DNA of 48,481 nucleotides. Source: an uncultured Oscillospiraceae bacterium (GTDB lineage: Bacteria; Bacillota; Clostridia; Oscillospirales; Ruminococcaceae). The translations under genes and the position numbers were made by a program. Below the pieces are notes generated by a model. That model was given only the letters and a program-made list of their open reading frames with translations. It had not been told where the DNA came from and ran no database searches. The DNA is taken from contig CAKSDC010000018.1 of the NCBI GenBank assembly GCA_934444765.1, positions 1 to 48,481 of the forward strand, read 5' to 3'. Shown piece by piece: positions 25,147 through 33,191 of the stretch. The stretch's first letter is position 1. Every line of letters starts with the position of its first letter.

Positions 25147-25914
25147 CTATCTAACACATATTCTTTTAATAGAGTAAGCCGAACCTGTCTTTTCATCGAA
25201 CGAAACTATTACGCCACACATAAAAGGTGAACTCTCTGCTTCGGTAAACTTAACAGGCATATGAAATCTAAACCTATCAGTAGCAGGTTTAATCTTAACT
25301 CCCAATATAGAACGTTCTGCACCTGTCATACCCACGTCGGTTATATATGCAGTGTGACCGTCTATAATAGTCTCATCGGCAGTAGGCACATGAGTATGTG
25401 TACCCAATACGGCAGTAACACGTTTAGCAAGATAGTAACCCATAGCCTTTTTTTCTGCGGTAGCTTCGGCGTGAAAGTCTACAAATATATTAGGAGTATC
25501 TATAGTCTTTAATACACTATCTATAGTAGTAAAAGGATTATCTAAAGCGTCCATAAAGGCAGTACCCATTAAGTTTACCACTGCATAAGAGTACTTTCCA
25601 CAATCAAAAGTTCTAACACCCACACCAATGCAACCCTCTGGGAAGTTAGCAGGTCTAAGAAGGTTATACTTATCTTCAAATAAAGAGTAACAGTCGTTAC
25701 GTCTAAAGGCATGATTACCTGTAGTAATAACGTCCGCACCTGCACTTACAATAGCCTTATAAGACATATTGTGTATACCGTTTCCTTGTGCAGAGTTTTC
25801 GCCATTAACTATAGTGATATCTATATCGTTTTGTCTTTTAACGTTAGGTAGATTATTCAATAAAAAGTTGCAACCGTTTTTACCTACCACGTCGCCAATA
25901 AATAATAGGTTCAA
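25147..25914 (-). CDS. ymdB: YmdB-type 2',3'-cyclic nucleotide phosphodiesterase
   Basis: Calcineurin-like metallophosphoesterase acting on 2',3'-cyclic nucleotides; in Bacillus it affects biofilm and motility decisions. 255 residues, standard length. Metal ligands are visible in order: FIGDVVGKNG (Asp), NGENSAQGNG (Glu/Asn), TTGNHAF (Asn-His), DFHAEATAEKKAMG (His) and GTHTHVPTAD (His, His). The start is TTG at 25914 behind AAGGAGAT. It lies upstream of spoVS on the same strand, the conserved ymdB-spoVS order. rny, often found with them, is not here. Confidence 0.95.
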   Translation of the reverse strand: MNLLFIGDVVGKNGCNFLLNNLPNVKRQNDIDITIVNGENSAQGNGIHNMSYKAIVSAGADVITTGNHAFRRNDCYSLFEDKYNLLRPANFPEGCIGVGVRTFDCGKYSYAVVNLMGTAFMDALDNPFTTIDSVLKTIDTPNIFVDFHAEATAEKKAMGYYLAKRVTAVLGTHTHVPTADETIIDGHTAYITDVGMTGAERSILGVKIKPATDRFRFHMPVKFTEAESSPFMCGVIVSFDEKTGSAYSIKRICVR

Positions 25915-25933
25915 AAAAAAATCTCCTTTTAAC

Positions 25934-25977
25934 GGCTATACGGGAACCAGTAGTACAACCGTTCCCGTAATATAGCC
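25934..25977. terminator. Hairpin between endoglucanase gene and ymdB
   Basis: GGCTATA plus CGGGAAC (25934-25947) pair with GTTCCCG (25961-25967) and TATAGCC (25971-25977), with a 3-nt bulge. It probably ends the GH5 gene; the ribosome binding site of ymdB follows directly. Confidence 0.75.
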
Positions 25978-25999
25978 ATATAGTTATTTTAAGTGTATA

Positions 26000-28522
26000 C
26001 TAAAAACTTTCGATTACGCCTAATAGGAACTTTTTAAGGGCTAATAGGTCAGCAGTAGAAACCTTACCGTCCTTAGTAACGTCTGCGTTAGTGTAACCTG
26101 TAGTACCACTTTCTAACTCTGTAACGCCTAATAGATGCTTCTTAAGAGCTAATAGGTCAGCAGTAGAAACCTTACCGTCTAAGTTGATATCGCCTAATAG
26201 GGTATCGCCTGAAGGTTCTGCGGTAGTAGTAGTATCGTCAGGTTCAGCAGTAGTGGTAGTATCAGAAGGTTCATCGGTAGTAGTATCAACAGGTTGGTCA
26301 GTAGTAGTTTCGGTAGGTTCTGGAGTAGTAGTAGTATCAGTAGGTTCATCAGTAGTAGTGTCGACAGGTTGGTCAGTAGTAGTTTCAGTAGGTTCTGGAG
26401 TAGTAGTATCAGTAGGTTTATCGGTAACAGTACCGCCCTTGCCGTCTGTTAATACTTTGCCTAACTTAGGGAACTTATCAGCAGTTAAGTTTACCCATTC
26501 TTCGTTAGCACCGTCCCAGTAACCGGAAGAGTATATTTGAAGTTGTACTTCGGAAGTATCTACACCGTCAGGGATTACTACAAAGCCTTCGTTGATAACT
26601 TCGTCCTCTTCGTTCATTTGACTTATGTAAGCCTCACCGTTTTCGTCACAGCTGAACTGGAACATGATAGCGTTTTGAACCCAAGCACCTGCACCGTCGT
26701 TAGCGTTGTTATCCCAATAGCTAATAGCACCGTTACCGCCAGCATTTGCAACGCCTTCTACTAATTGAGCCTTTAACTTAGTAGTATCGTTACTAATAGG
26801 AATTATGTATAAGCCAGCCTTCTTTTCGTCTTCTGTGAAGGAAACTTCGTTCCAACTGTCGTCTACTGTAGTAGTTGTTGTTGTAGGTTCTGTAGTAGTA
26901 GTATCAGAAGGTGTGGTAGTGGTGGTAGTAGTAGTATCGTCTTGCTTAACACCAGGAACTTTAGCAGATACTAAAGTAGGATATTGGTCAGAAGTTAAGT
27001 CGTTCCAATCGCCATTTTCATCAGCGTAACCACCGTAGAAGAACATTACTTGAATACCGCCTTCGCTAACGCTTGCAGTAGTAGGAATTTTGATTAGGTC
27101 GTGGTTAAGAACTTCTTCGTATTCGGAGTCTGTTTGACTGATAGTACCAGTACCGTCTTCGCCGATATCAAATCTAATAAATATGGTGTTTTGAACCCAA
27201 CCGCCTTTACCGTCGTTAGCGTTGTTGTCCCAATAGCCTATAGCACCAGTACCACTGGAATTAGGAACACCCTTAATAGTTAGTTTAACGTCGGTAGCCT
27301 TGCCAACGTCTACAGATACTACACCCTTAGAGTCGGTTTTTATTTCGGCATCTACCCAATCGGTAGTTATAACTTCACTATTAGTTAGGTTAGTATATAT
27401 TTCGCCTATTTCCTTATCGAAGAAAGTTAAGTTCTTTCTATCGAAGTATTGCATATCACCAGCATTACCAGCGTCCCAAAGGAATGCAGAAATACCGTTG
27501 GTATTATATGATTGACTTGCTATAGTCTTTAAGAATAGTTTTAATGAAGCGTCGTCCTTTTCGTCGTTAGTAAGAACACCGTATTCACCTAATATTACAG
27601 GAATACCGTTATCTACGTATGTAGAAGTTAGCTTGCTGAAGTTGTTTACTACAGTAGTTAAGTCTTCAGCAGTACCCCAAGTAGTTTGATATCCCCAAGT
27701 AGAAGTCTTATCTGCTACACAGAATGTAGATGGATAATAGTAGTGTACAGATACTGCTAACATATTAGCACTATCGTTAGGCATAGTAAATGAACTACTA
27801 CAAGCCTTATCTAAGTTAGCCTCTGGAGAAGATATTAATAGTAGTCTGTCGTCGTTGTTTCCACCAGTAGAACGAACAGTATCTACAAAGTCTTGGTTAA
27901 GAGTAATTAGGTTGTTAGTGCTAATAGAAGGTTCGTTGTTGCTTTCAAATACTAAGTGATAGTCATAGTCAGCAAAGTAAGTAGAAATTTCTTTCCACAT
28001 AGTAGTGTACTTAGTTTCTACACTAACAAGGTCACTATCTGCAGTACCAAGCCAGTTTTTACCACCAGAAGTAGCGTTGCTATCGTCCCAGTGCATATTA
28101 ACTATAGCGTACATATCGTTGTTGAAGCAGTAGTCTACTACTTCCTTAACTCTTGCAAGGTAGTCATCGTTGATATCGCCGTTATCGTCGGTCATTTGAT
28201 ACCAAGTGACTGGTATTCTAACGCTATCAAAACCGTAGCTTGAGATAGTAGATATCATTTCTTCAGTAGTAGTAACGTTACCCCAAGCGGTTTCTATATC
28301 GCTTGGCTTAGAAGGGTTCATCCAAGTAATGTTGCAACAGTCAAAAGTGTTACCTAAGTTCCAACCAGCACCCATATCGTTTACGATGTCTATAGCGGTA
28401 GTAGGTTCGGTAGTAGCCTCTACGGTATCGTTTTCAAAAATATCCATGGATACTACAGTACCACACATAGATAGGGCTAATATGCCTGCAATAATTGAAG
28501 ACATCTTCTTTTTAGTAATCAT
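26000..28522 (-). CDS. Cellulosomal endoglucanase: GH5, two beta-modules, dockerin
   Basis: Secreted 840-residue enzyme. A signal peptide (about 1-36) is followed by a GH5 catalytic domain (about 45-385) cutting beta-1,4-glucan: MGAGWNLGNTFDC, GFDSVRIPVTW, acid/base Glu in ESNNEP (about 196) and nucleophile Glu in ILGEYG (about 312). Two related modules of about 130 residues follow, sharing GYWDNNANDG or SYWDNNANDG and a WVQN block; they look like carbohydrate-binding modules of a family I cannot name. Thr/Pro/Asp linkers separate them and lead to a C-terminal type I dockerin (about 775-840) with calcium loops DINLDGKVSTAD and DVTKDGKVSTAD. The dockerin would dock it onto a scaffoldin not present here. 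Start behind GGAGG. Confidence 0.93.
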   Translation of the reverse strand: MITKKKMSSIIAGILALSMCGTVVSMDIFENDTVEATTEPTTAIDIVNDMGAGWNLGNTFDCCNITWMNPSKPSDIETAWGNVTTTEEMISTISSYGFDSVRIPVTWYQMTDDNGDINDDYLARVKEVVDYCFNNDMYAIVNMHWDDSNATSGGKNWLGTADSDLVSVETKYTTMWKEISTYFADYDYHLVFESNNEPSISTNNLITLNQDFVDTVRSTGGNNDDRLLLISSPEANLDKACSSSFTMPNDSANMLAVSVHYYYPSTFCVADKTSTWGYQTTWGTAEDLTTVVNNFSKLTSTYVDNGIPVILGEYGVLTNDEKDDASLKLFLKTIASQSYNTNGISAFLWDAGNAGDMQYFDRKNLTFFDKEIGEIYTNLTNSEVITTDWVDAEIKTDSKGVVSVDVGKATDVKLTIKGVPNSSGTGAIGYWDNNANDGKGGWVQNTIFIRFDIGEDGTGTISQTDSEYEEVLNHDLIKIPTTASVSEGGIQVMFFYGGYADENGDWNDLTSDQYPTLVSAKVPGVKQDDTTTTTTTTPSDTTTTEPTTTTTTVDDSWNEVSFTEDEKKAGLYIIPISNDTTKLKAQLVEGVANAGGNGAISYWDNNANDGAGAWVQNAIMFQFSCDENGEAYISQMNEEDEVINEGFVVIPDGVDTSEVQLQIYSSGYWDGANEEWVNLTADKFPKLGKVLTDGKGGTVTDKPTDTTTPEPTETTTDQPVDTTTDEPTDTTTTPEPTETTTDQPVDTTTDEPSDTTTTAEPDDTTTTAEPSGDTLLGDINLDGKVSTADLLALKKHLLGVTELESGTTGYTNADVTKDGKVSTADLLALKKFLLGVIESF
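26022..26204 (-). repeat. Dockerin-coding direct repeat, copy 1
   Basis: The DNA coding for the GH5 dockerin closely matches that of the GH26 dockerin at about 29561-29739. The best block (26127-26204 versus 29662-29739) differs at only a few bases. Such copies can recombine. Confidence 0.7.
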
Positions 28523-28597
28523 AATAGAATAACCTCCATATAGTATTTATATTTATAATATTAACGATTAATAGTTTCACCGTACTATAATAAGTTA

Positions 28598-28626
28598 ATA
28601 ATACCATAATACTATAATAATTGCAA
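28598..28626 (-). promoter_or_regulatory. Promoter of GH5 endoglucanase
   Basis: Minus strand TTGCAA (28621-28626), 17-nt spacer, TATTAT (28598-28603). It gives a leader of about 70 nt. Confidence 0.55.
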
Positions 28627-28721
28627 GATATTTTTGTCTAAAGTATGGCAATTTGTTTATAACTGCTAATATTGAACGCTATAATTTGTACATTCTAACG
28701 AATTATGACGTGCTATTATAA

Positions 28722-28766
28722 CAAAAAAATAGTAGCCCAATCTATCTTTTGGATAGAAAGGACTAC
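28722..28766 (-). terminator. Terminator of dockerin-only gene
   Basis: On the minus strand GTAGTCC (28760-28766) pairs with GGGCTAC (28732-28738), with inner CTATC/GATAG, followed by seven T. Confidence 0.85.
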
Positions 28767-28792
28767 CATTTTAATTACGACAAGTACATTAA

Positions 28793-29206
28793 CTATTCTG
28801 CTACGTATGTACCTAATAGAATCTTCTTAACTAATAGAAGGTCTAAAGTAGTAACCTTACCGTCGCCATTTACGTCAGCGTCAGCACCAAGAATATCTAT
28901 CTTACCTAATAGATACTTCTTAACTAATAGAAGGTCTAAAGTAGAAACCTTACCATCTTCGTTAGCGTCACCCTTGATGTAAGTTTGGGATTCGCCGATA
29001 GAAGGCTTTTCAGATTCGCCAGGAACTACAGGCTTATCAGAAGTACCAGGAACTTCAGAAGCACCAGGAACGTTAGAAGTACCAGGAGTTTCGGAAGTGC
29101 CTACAGAAGCACCAAGGATATCGTCAGCAAATGCTACAGAAGTAGTGATTGCTGAAAGCATAACTAAAGCACATACACTTGCAGTGATTTTCTTAAATGA
29201 TTTCAT
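28793..29206 (-). CDS. Dockerin-only secreted protein
   Basis: 137 residues: a signal peptide (about 1-28, cleavage near AFADD), a Gly/Thr/Ser/Pro/Glu linker built of imperfect PGTS, PGAS and PGES units (about 34-74), and a complete type I dockerin (about 78-135) with DANEDGKVSTLD and DVNGDGKVTTLD loops and LLLVKKYLLG helices. There is no catalytic or binding module. It could cap or compete for cohesins, or carry the linker as its active part. Its dockerin differs from the STADLLALKK type of the two enzymes beside it, so it may bind a different cohesin. Own promoter (29319-29347) and terminator. Confidence 0.85.
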   Translation of the reverse strand: MKSFKKITASVCALVMLSAITTSVAFADDILGASVGTSETPGTSNVPGASEVPGTSDKPVVPGESEKPSIGESQTYIKGDANEDGKVSTLDLLLVKKYLLGKIDILGADADVNGDGKVTTLDLLLVKKILLGTYVAE

Positions 29207-29318
29207 CTCTCATTTCCGCCTTTCAAATATAATAAAATAAGTAAGAGCGTTCTATACAAACGCTTTAACAGTAGGAATAGAATACTATTAAAAAATATTC
29301 TTCACCTTTATAGAATAT

Positions 29319-29347
29319 ATTTTAACTCATTATGGATTAAATGTCAA
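29319..29347 (-). promoter_or_regulatory. Promoter of dockerin-only gene
   Basis: Minus strand TTGACA (29342-29347), 17-nt spacer, TAAAAT (29319-29324). The leader is about 105 nt and holds one hairpin. Confidence 0.7.
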
Positions 29348-29476
29348 TATCTTTTTTTAATAAATTTCAACCCAAATATATACAAAAATTAAGCACAAAT
29401 ACACTATAGATTTTTAACTACTGGCAATAGGTTAAGTATTTGGAAAGTATTAGTTAATACAGCGTTCCCATAAAGT

Positions 29477-29503
29477 AAAAATCCTTGCTATAGTTAGCAA
29501 GGA
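29477..29503 (-). terminator. Terminator of GH26 gene
   Basis: On the minus strand TCCTTGCTA (29495-29503) pairs with TAGCAAGGA (29482-29490), 4-nt loop, then a T-run. Confidence 0.85.
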
Positions 29504-29536
29504 CTTTTAACGTATATTTAGTATTACAGTATGGGC

Positions 29537-32062
29537 TTAGAACTCAGTAATAACACCAAGTAAGTACTTTTTAAGTGATAGTAAGTCAGCAGTAGAAACC
29601 TTACCGTCTTTAGTAACGTCTGCATTATTGAAGCCTGTAGTACCGCTTTCTATTTCAGTAACACCTAATAGATGCTTTTTAAGTGCTAATAGGTCAGCAG
29701 TAGAAACCTTACCGTCTAAGTTGATATCACCTAATAGAGTATCTTCACCAGTAGTAGTAGAAGTAGTAGTAGTATCTTCTCCACTATCTGTAGTGGTATC
29801 TTCGCCAGAAGCAGTAGTAGTATCTTCGCCAGTATCTGTGGTAGTTTCAGTAGGTTCGGTAACTTCTCCCCCATCAAGAATACCATCGATAGTAAACTTA
29901 ATAGTTACGTTGTTAGTTTGAACTACGTTAGGGTCTATATCTTGAACGTCACGCTTAGACCATTCATCATAGATAGATAGACGATAAGAAGAACCGTCAT
30001 CTTCAAGGTTAAGAGCGTTATCGCTTGGAGAGTATGCTATTTCGGTACCGTCTACAGATATGCTATCTACTGTAAAGGTCATATCCTTAAATATTTCTTC
30101 TTCATCAGCGTTCTGTTGGAAGGAGTTTAAAGTAGTACCTAAAGATAGGAATAGTATACTTTCGGCTGCACCGTCTTCAGGAATGTTAATAGTTAGAGTA
30201 TACGTACCGTTACCAGTAATAGGAACAGGGTCTGCTAAGTCGCCTTCCATTTCCCATTGTGATACTACGCCGTTATCAAACTCAGGATATACATAGCCTA
30301 AAACGTCTTCGGTATTTATAGAAGTAGTAACAGTAGTATCATCACCAGAACTAACGGTAGTAACTGTAGTAGTGTCAGGTTCGGGTGTGGTGGTTGCGTC
30401 TGTAACGTCTACGGTAGTTTCAGAAGTTTCAGAAGTTTCAGTAGTAGTATCTTCGGACACTTCTGTAGTAGTGGTAGTATCGGTAGTATCACCGCCGAAC
30501 TCATAACCACTATATAGGCTTTCTGGAAGTTCATCAAGAGTGATACAGTAGTCGCTTTGATACATAGTTATTAAGTCTTCAGACTTATTGAATATAGGAT
30601 TGCTTAAGAAGTTAGTGCTATCAGAACCGCCATCGTACCAAGGGCAGAAGTATAACCAACCAGCCTTTTCGGATAGTAAGTTATCTAAAGTAGGAATACT
30701 ATCGTTTTCGGACATAGCTACCATCTTTTTGCCGTCGTACATATCCACAAGGTTGTAGAAAGTACCACTAATAGCACTGTCGTTGTGGTTTAATACTGCA
30801 TTACCAGTAGACCAGTCGGTACAGTTGTACTTATCGTAAGCTACTAAGTCTACGTACTCATCGCCTGGGTACCAGTCAGCAGAAGTGGAGTAAGCATAGC
30901 TATTCCATTCCCAAATGATGTTGTGTAGACCGTAGTCTTCAGTTAGAGTCTTATAGGTAAGTTTCCAAAGGTCTTTGTATACGGTTGAACCTGACTTGCC
31001 CCACCAGAACCAAGAACCAGTCTCACCACCAGAACCTTCTGCTTCGTGTAAAGGTCTTAGTATTATAGGAACGTTAGCGTCTTGAAGTTCTTGAATACAC
31101 TCTGCTAAACTCTTTAAGCAAGCCATGTAGTATTCGTTTTCTTTAGTACCTTCTTCTAATACCTTAGCAGTATCAAAGTCTGTTTCCTTTGGAACGTATG
31201 TAGCGTTAGCCCAGTCTACAGAAGTAGTACCCATTTCGTAGTTAGCAAAATCCTTAGGAACGGTAACGTGCCATGAAGCGGTAACTATACCGTTTTGATT
31301 TTTAGCCCAATCTATCATTCTGTCGGTAGTACCGTCATCGCTACCGTATAGTATATTAGCCTGATTTAAAAAGTCAAAGCCACGGATAGCAGGATATTCA
31401 CCGGTTAAGTCCTTGATGTAATCAAACTCATAAGAGAAGTCATGAGGACCATACATATATATTTCTTGCTGACCAGAGATTATATGTTTACCATATACGT
31501 CAGCTAAGTAGTTCATTAAACTTTGAGTTTCAGCCGTAGCGTCTTTATCGGATAGAGTGTTAGAAGCAGTTAAAGTAGGTAGTTGAGCATCGGAAACCTT
31601 AATGTAGTCTAAGTAAGTCCAACCCCAGCTTGACTTTACGGTTATAGTGTTTTCGCCCTTGTTTAGCTTAAACATACCTAAGTTAGTTTCAGCGAAACCG
31701 TCCTTGTTTTCGGTAAAGGAGATTTGACCTTGGTCTACATCGTTGATTAATAGGTTATGAGTTTTAGCACCATAAGGAGTATAAGTAGAGATATCAAGAC
31801 TGTACATACCAGTTTCGGCAACCGTTACAGTTACAGTAGCTTCTTCACCACCGTTTTCTAAGAATACAAAACCGTCTCCAGAGTGTTCTATAGCGTCTCC
31901 CTCACGGGTTTCGGACATAGAAGTAGCATCCTTTAAAGTACCATCTTCAAATTCGTAAGTATCATTAGTTACGGCATTAGCAGATAAGTTTAATGCAGAA
32001 GTAGTAGTAGTTAGCACTGTTAAAGCGGATACTAAAGCTAAAGACTTCTTCCAATTTTTCAT
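29537..32062 (-). CDS. Cellulosomal mannanase: CBM35-like, GH26, C-terminal module, dockerin
   Basis: Secreted 841-residue enzyme. Order: signal peptide (about 1-31); a CBM35-like beta-sandwich (about 35-158: YEFEDGTL, VFLENGGEEATVTV, WGWTYLDYIKV); a GH26 barrel (about 165-520), likely cutting beta-1,4-mannan, with acid/base Glu in LRPLHEAEG (about 340) and nucleophile Glu in AMSENDS (about 452); a Thr-rich linker; a module of about 150 residues (VVSQWEMEGDLADP onward) of unknown type, possibly sugar-binding; a second linker; and a type I dockerin (about 775-841) almost identical to that of the GH5 enzyme. Start behind AGGAGG. Promoter overlapped by a perfect inverted repeat. Confidence 0.92.
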   Translation of the reverse strand: MKNWKKSLALVSALTVLTTTTSALNLSANAVTNDTYEFEDGTLKDATSMSETREGDAIEHSGDGFVFLENGGEEATVTVTVAETGMYSLDISTYTPYGAKTHNLLINDVDQGQISFTENKDGFAETNLGMFKLNKGENTITVKSSWGWTYLDYIKVSDAQLPTLTASNTLSDKDATAETQSLMNYLADVYGKHIISGQQEIYMYGPHDFSYEFDYIKDLTGEYPAIRGFDFLNQANILYGSDDGTTDRMIDWAKNQNGIVTASWHVTVPKDFANYEMGTTSVDWANATYVPKETDFDTAKVLEEGTKENEYYMACLKSLAECIQELQDANVPIILRPLHEAEGSGGETGSWFWWGKSGSTVYKDLWKLTYKTLTEDYGLHNIIWEWNSYAYSTSADWYPGDEYVDLVAYDKYNCTDWSTGNAVLNHNDSAISGTFYNLVDMYDGKKMVAMSENDSIPTLDNLLSEKAGWLYFCPWYDGGSDSTNFLSNPIFNKSEDLITMYQSDYCITLDELPESLYSGYEFGGDTTDTTTTTEVSEDTTTETSETSETTVDVTDATTTPEPDTTTVTTVSSGDDTTVTTSINTEDVLGYVYPEFDNGVVSQWEMEGDLADPVPITGNGTYTLTINIPEDGAAESILFLSLGTTLNSFQQNADEEEIFKDMTFTVDSISVDGTEIAYSPSDNALNLEDDGSSYRLSIYDEWSKRDVQDIDPNVVQTNNVTIKFTIDGILDGGEVTEPTETTTDTGEDTTTASGEDTTTDSGEDTTTTSTTTGEDTLLGDINLDGKVSTADLLALKKHLLGVTEIESGTTGFNNADVTKDGKVSTADLLSLKKYLLGVITEF
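29561..29739 (-). repeat. Dockerin-coding direct repeat, copy 2
   Basis: Partner of the repeat at 26022-26204, same orientation, about 3.5 kb apart. The dockerin-only gene between them has a more distant dockerin. Confidence 0.7.
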
Positions 32063-32086
32063 ATTAAAGACCTCCTAAAAAAATAT

Positions 32087-32115
32087 AGTATAGTATGTTG
32101 ACGTATCATTGTCAA
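32087..32115 (-). promoter_or_regulatory. Promoter of GH26 mannanase
   Basis: Minus strand TTGACA (32110-32115), 17-nt spacer, TATACT (32087-32092). Confidence 0.75.
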
Positions 32116-32116
32116 C
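32097..32116 (-). promoter_or_regulatory. Candidate operator over the GH26 promoter
   Basis: Perfect inverted repeat GTTGAC-N8-GTCAAC covering the -35 and half of the spacer, where a bound repressor would block polymerase. The regulator is unknown. Confidence 0.5.
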
Positions 32117-32193
32117 GTTCGATATTAATTATACCACATAAACTATTAAAAATCAACTAAATTTTTTAAACTAATATTTTTTTTTTGTGATAC

Positions 32194-32222
32194 TTGCTTT
32201 TTTTAATAGAATATGGTATAAT
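32194..32222 (+). promoter_or_regulatory. Promoter of phosphoribosyltransferase-like gene
   Basis: TTGCTT (32194-32199), 17-nt spacer, TATAAT (32217-32222) with extended -10 TGG. Confidence 0.7.
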
Positions 32223-32252
32223 CTATTAAAAACTATAAGGAGGTCTTCTGTT

Positions 32253-32885
32253 ATGGAAAATATGGATACCATAAGAAGTGCTATAAACTATCACATTAAA
32301 ATAGGAGTATTGGCTGGTCACTTTGCTACTAACCACTCACACGTTAGCCATTACATAGATATGACTACCATTAAAACTAAGTGCAACATAGCTAAAGACG
32401 TTGCTCATGAACTTGCTAATAGATATAGTAGTGTAGACATTGATACTATAATCTGTTTAGAAGGTACTCAAATGGTAGGTGCTTTTATTGGAGAAGCCAT
32501 ATCCCGAAACGGTGCAGGCATGAACGCAGGTAAGAACATTTCGGTAATTACTCCAGAACTAAACAGTAACAACCAAATGATATTTAGAGATAACACTCAA
32601 AGAGTAGTACGTGATAGAAATATTCTACTACTAATATCTTCTGCATCTTCTGGTAAGACTATCAACCGTTTTGTAGAATGCTTAGAGTACTACAACGGTC
32701 ACTTAAATGGAATATGTGCTTTATTCTCTGCTATAGACGAATATCATGGTATACCTATTAACTCTATATTCACTAAGGATAATATTCCTAACTACTCTAC
32801 TTCTTCACCTGCCGACTGTCCAATGTGCAAGGCTAAACAACCGGTAGAGGCTGTTATCACAAGTTTTGGATACTCCAAAATATAG
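32253..32885 (+). CDS. Orotate phosphoribosyltransferase-like protein
   Basis: 210 residues, cytoplasmic, type I phosphoribosyltransferase fold. Supporting segments are KIGVLAGHFATNHSHVSHYI near the start, IDTIICLEGTQMVGAFIGEA (the OPRT strand and helix before the flexible loop), NILLLISSASSGKTINRFVE at the PRPP-loop position, and a C-terminal ADCPMCKAKQPVE like the CPLCK tail of some PyrE-type proteins. The PRPP loop normally has two acidic residues and TTG; here it is SSASSGKT, so catalysis is doubtful. The start at 32253 follows AAGGAGG. It is not next to pyrimidine genes. Role unknown. Confidence 0.7.
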   Translation: MENMDTIRSAINYHIKIGVLAGHFATNHSHVSHYIDMTTIKTKCNIAKDVAHELANRYSSVDIDTIICLEGTQMVGAFIGEAISRNGAGMNAGKNISVITPELNSNNQMIFRDNTQRVVRDRNILLLISSASSGKTINRFVECLEYYNGHLNGICALFSAIDEYHGIPINSIFTKDNIPNYSTSSPADCPMCKAKQPVEAVITSFGYSKI

Positions 32886-32920
32886 TGTTACTACCACTGA
32901 AAACTTATAATACATAACAT

Positions 32921-32977
32921 AACCGACCTATTAGACTGACCGTATTTAATATCTACCCTCAGTAGGTCGGTTTTTTT
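32921..32977 (+). terminator. Terminator of phosphoribosyltransferase-like gene
   Basis: AACCGACCTA (32921-32930) pairs perfectly with TAGGTCGGTT (32963-32972). The T-run continues to 32977. Confidence 0.85.
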
Positions 32978-33033
32978 AGTTAAAGTCCACAGGTTTTTCA
33001 TATAATGGAATTAAAATTTATAGTATTTACTTA

Positions 33034-33062
33034 TTGATTTTTTTTAAATATTGTGATATTCT
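33034..33062 (+). promoter_or_regulatory. Candidate promoter of Thr-rich protein gene
   Basis: TTGATT (33034-33039), 17-nt spacer, TATTCT (33057-33062) with extended -10 TGA. The -10 is imperfect. Confidence 0.5.
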
Positions 33063-33191
33063 TTATTATACTTAGAAAAATATATTATACTGGTACTATA
33101 TGGCATTAAAAACATATACTCTATATAGTACCCACACTAAACTATTTAGACTTTAAATAGTAAAAGATTAATTAGTCTTTTTGGAGGCAAT

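Larger units (their letters stand above)
29207..29536 (-). other. Gene-free region upstream of dockerin-only gene
   Basis: It holds the promoter at 29319-29347, a leader hairpin AGCGTT/AACGCT (29246-29264) and, at its right, the terminator of the GH26 gene. Nothing else is recognised. Confidence 0.7.
32886..33191 (+). other. Intergenic region with terminator and promoter
   Basis: It contains the terminator of the preceding gene (32921-32977) and a candidate promoter (33034-33062) for the Thr-rich protein. Nothing else is recognised. Confidence 0.7.

Noticed and set aside
26200..26420. Repetitive DNA in the endoglucanase as a mobile or regulatory repeat
   Set aside because: It encodes the Thr/Pro linker units (TTTDEP, TTTDQP) and is explained by protein sequence.
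26184..27029. Plus-strand frames rich in Val/Ser opposite the endoglucanase
   Set aside because: They are the complement of the Thr/Pro/Asp linkers and binding modules; the minus-strand gene is clear.
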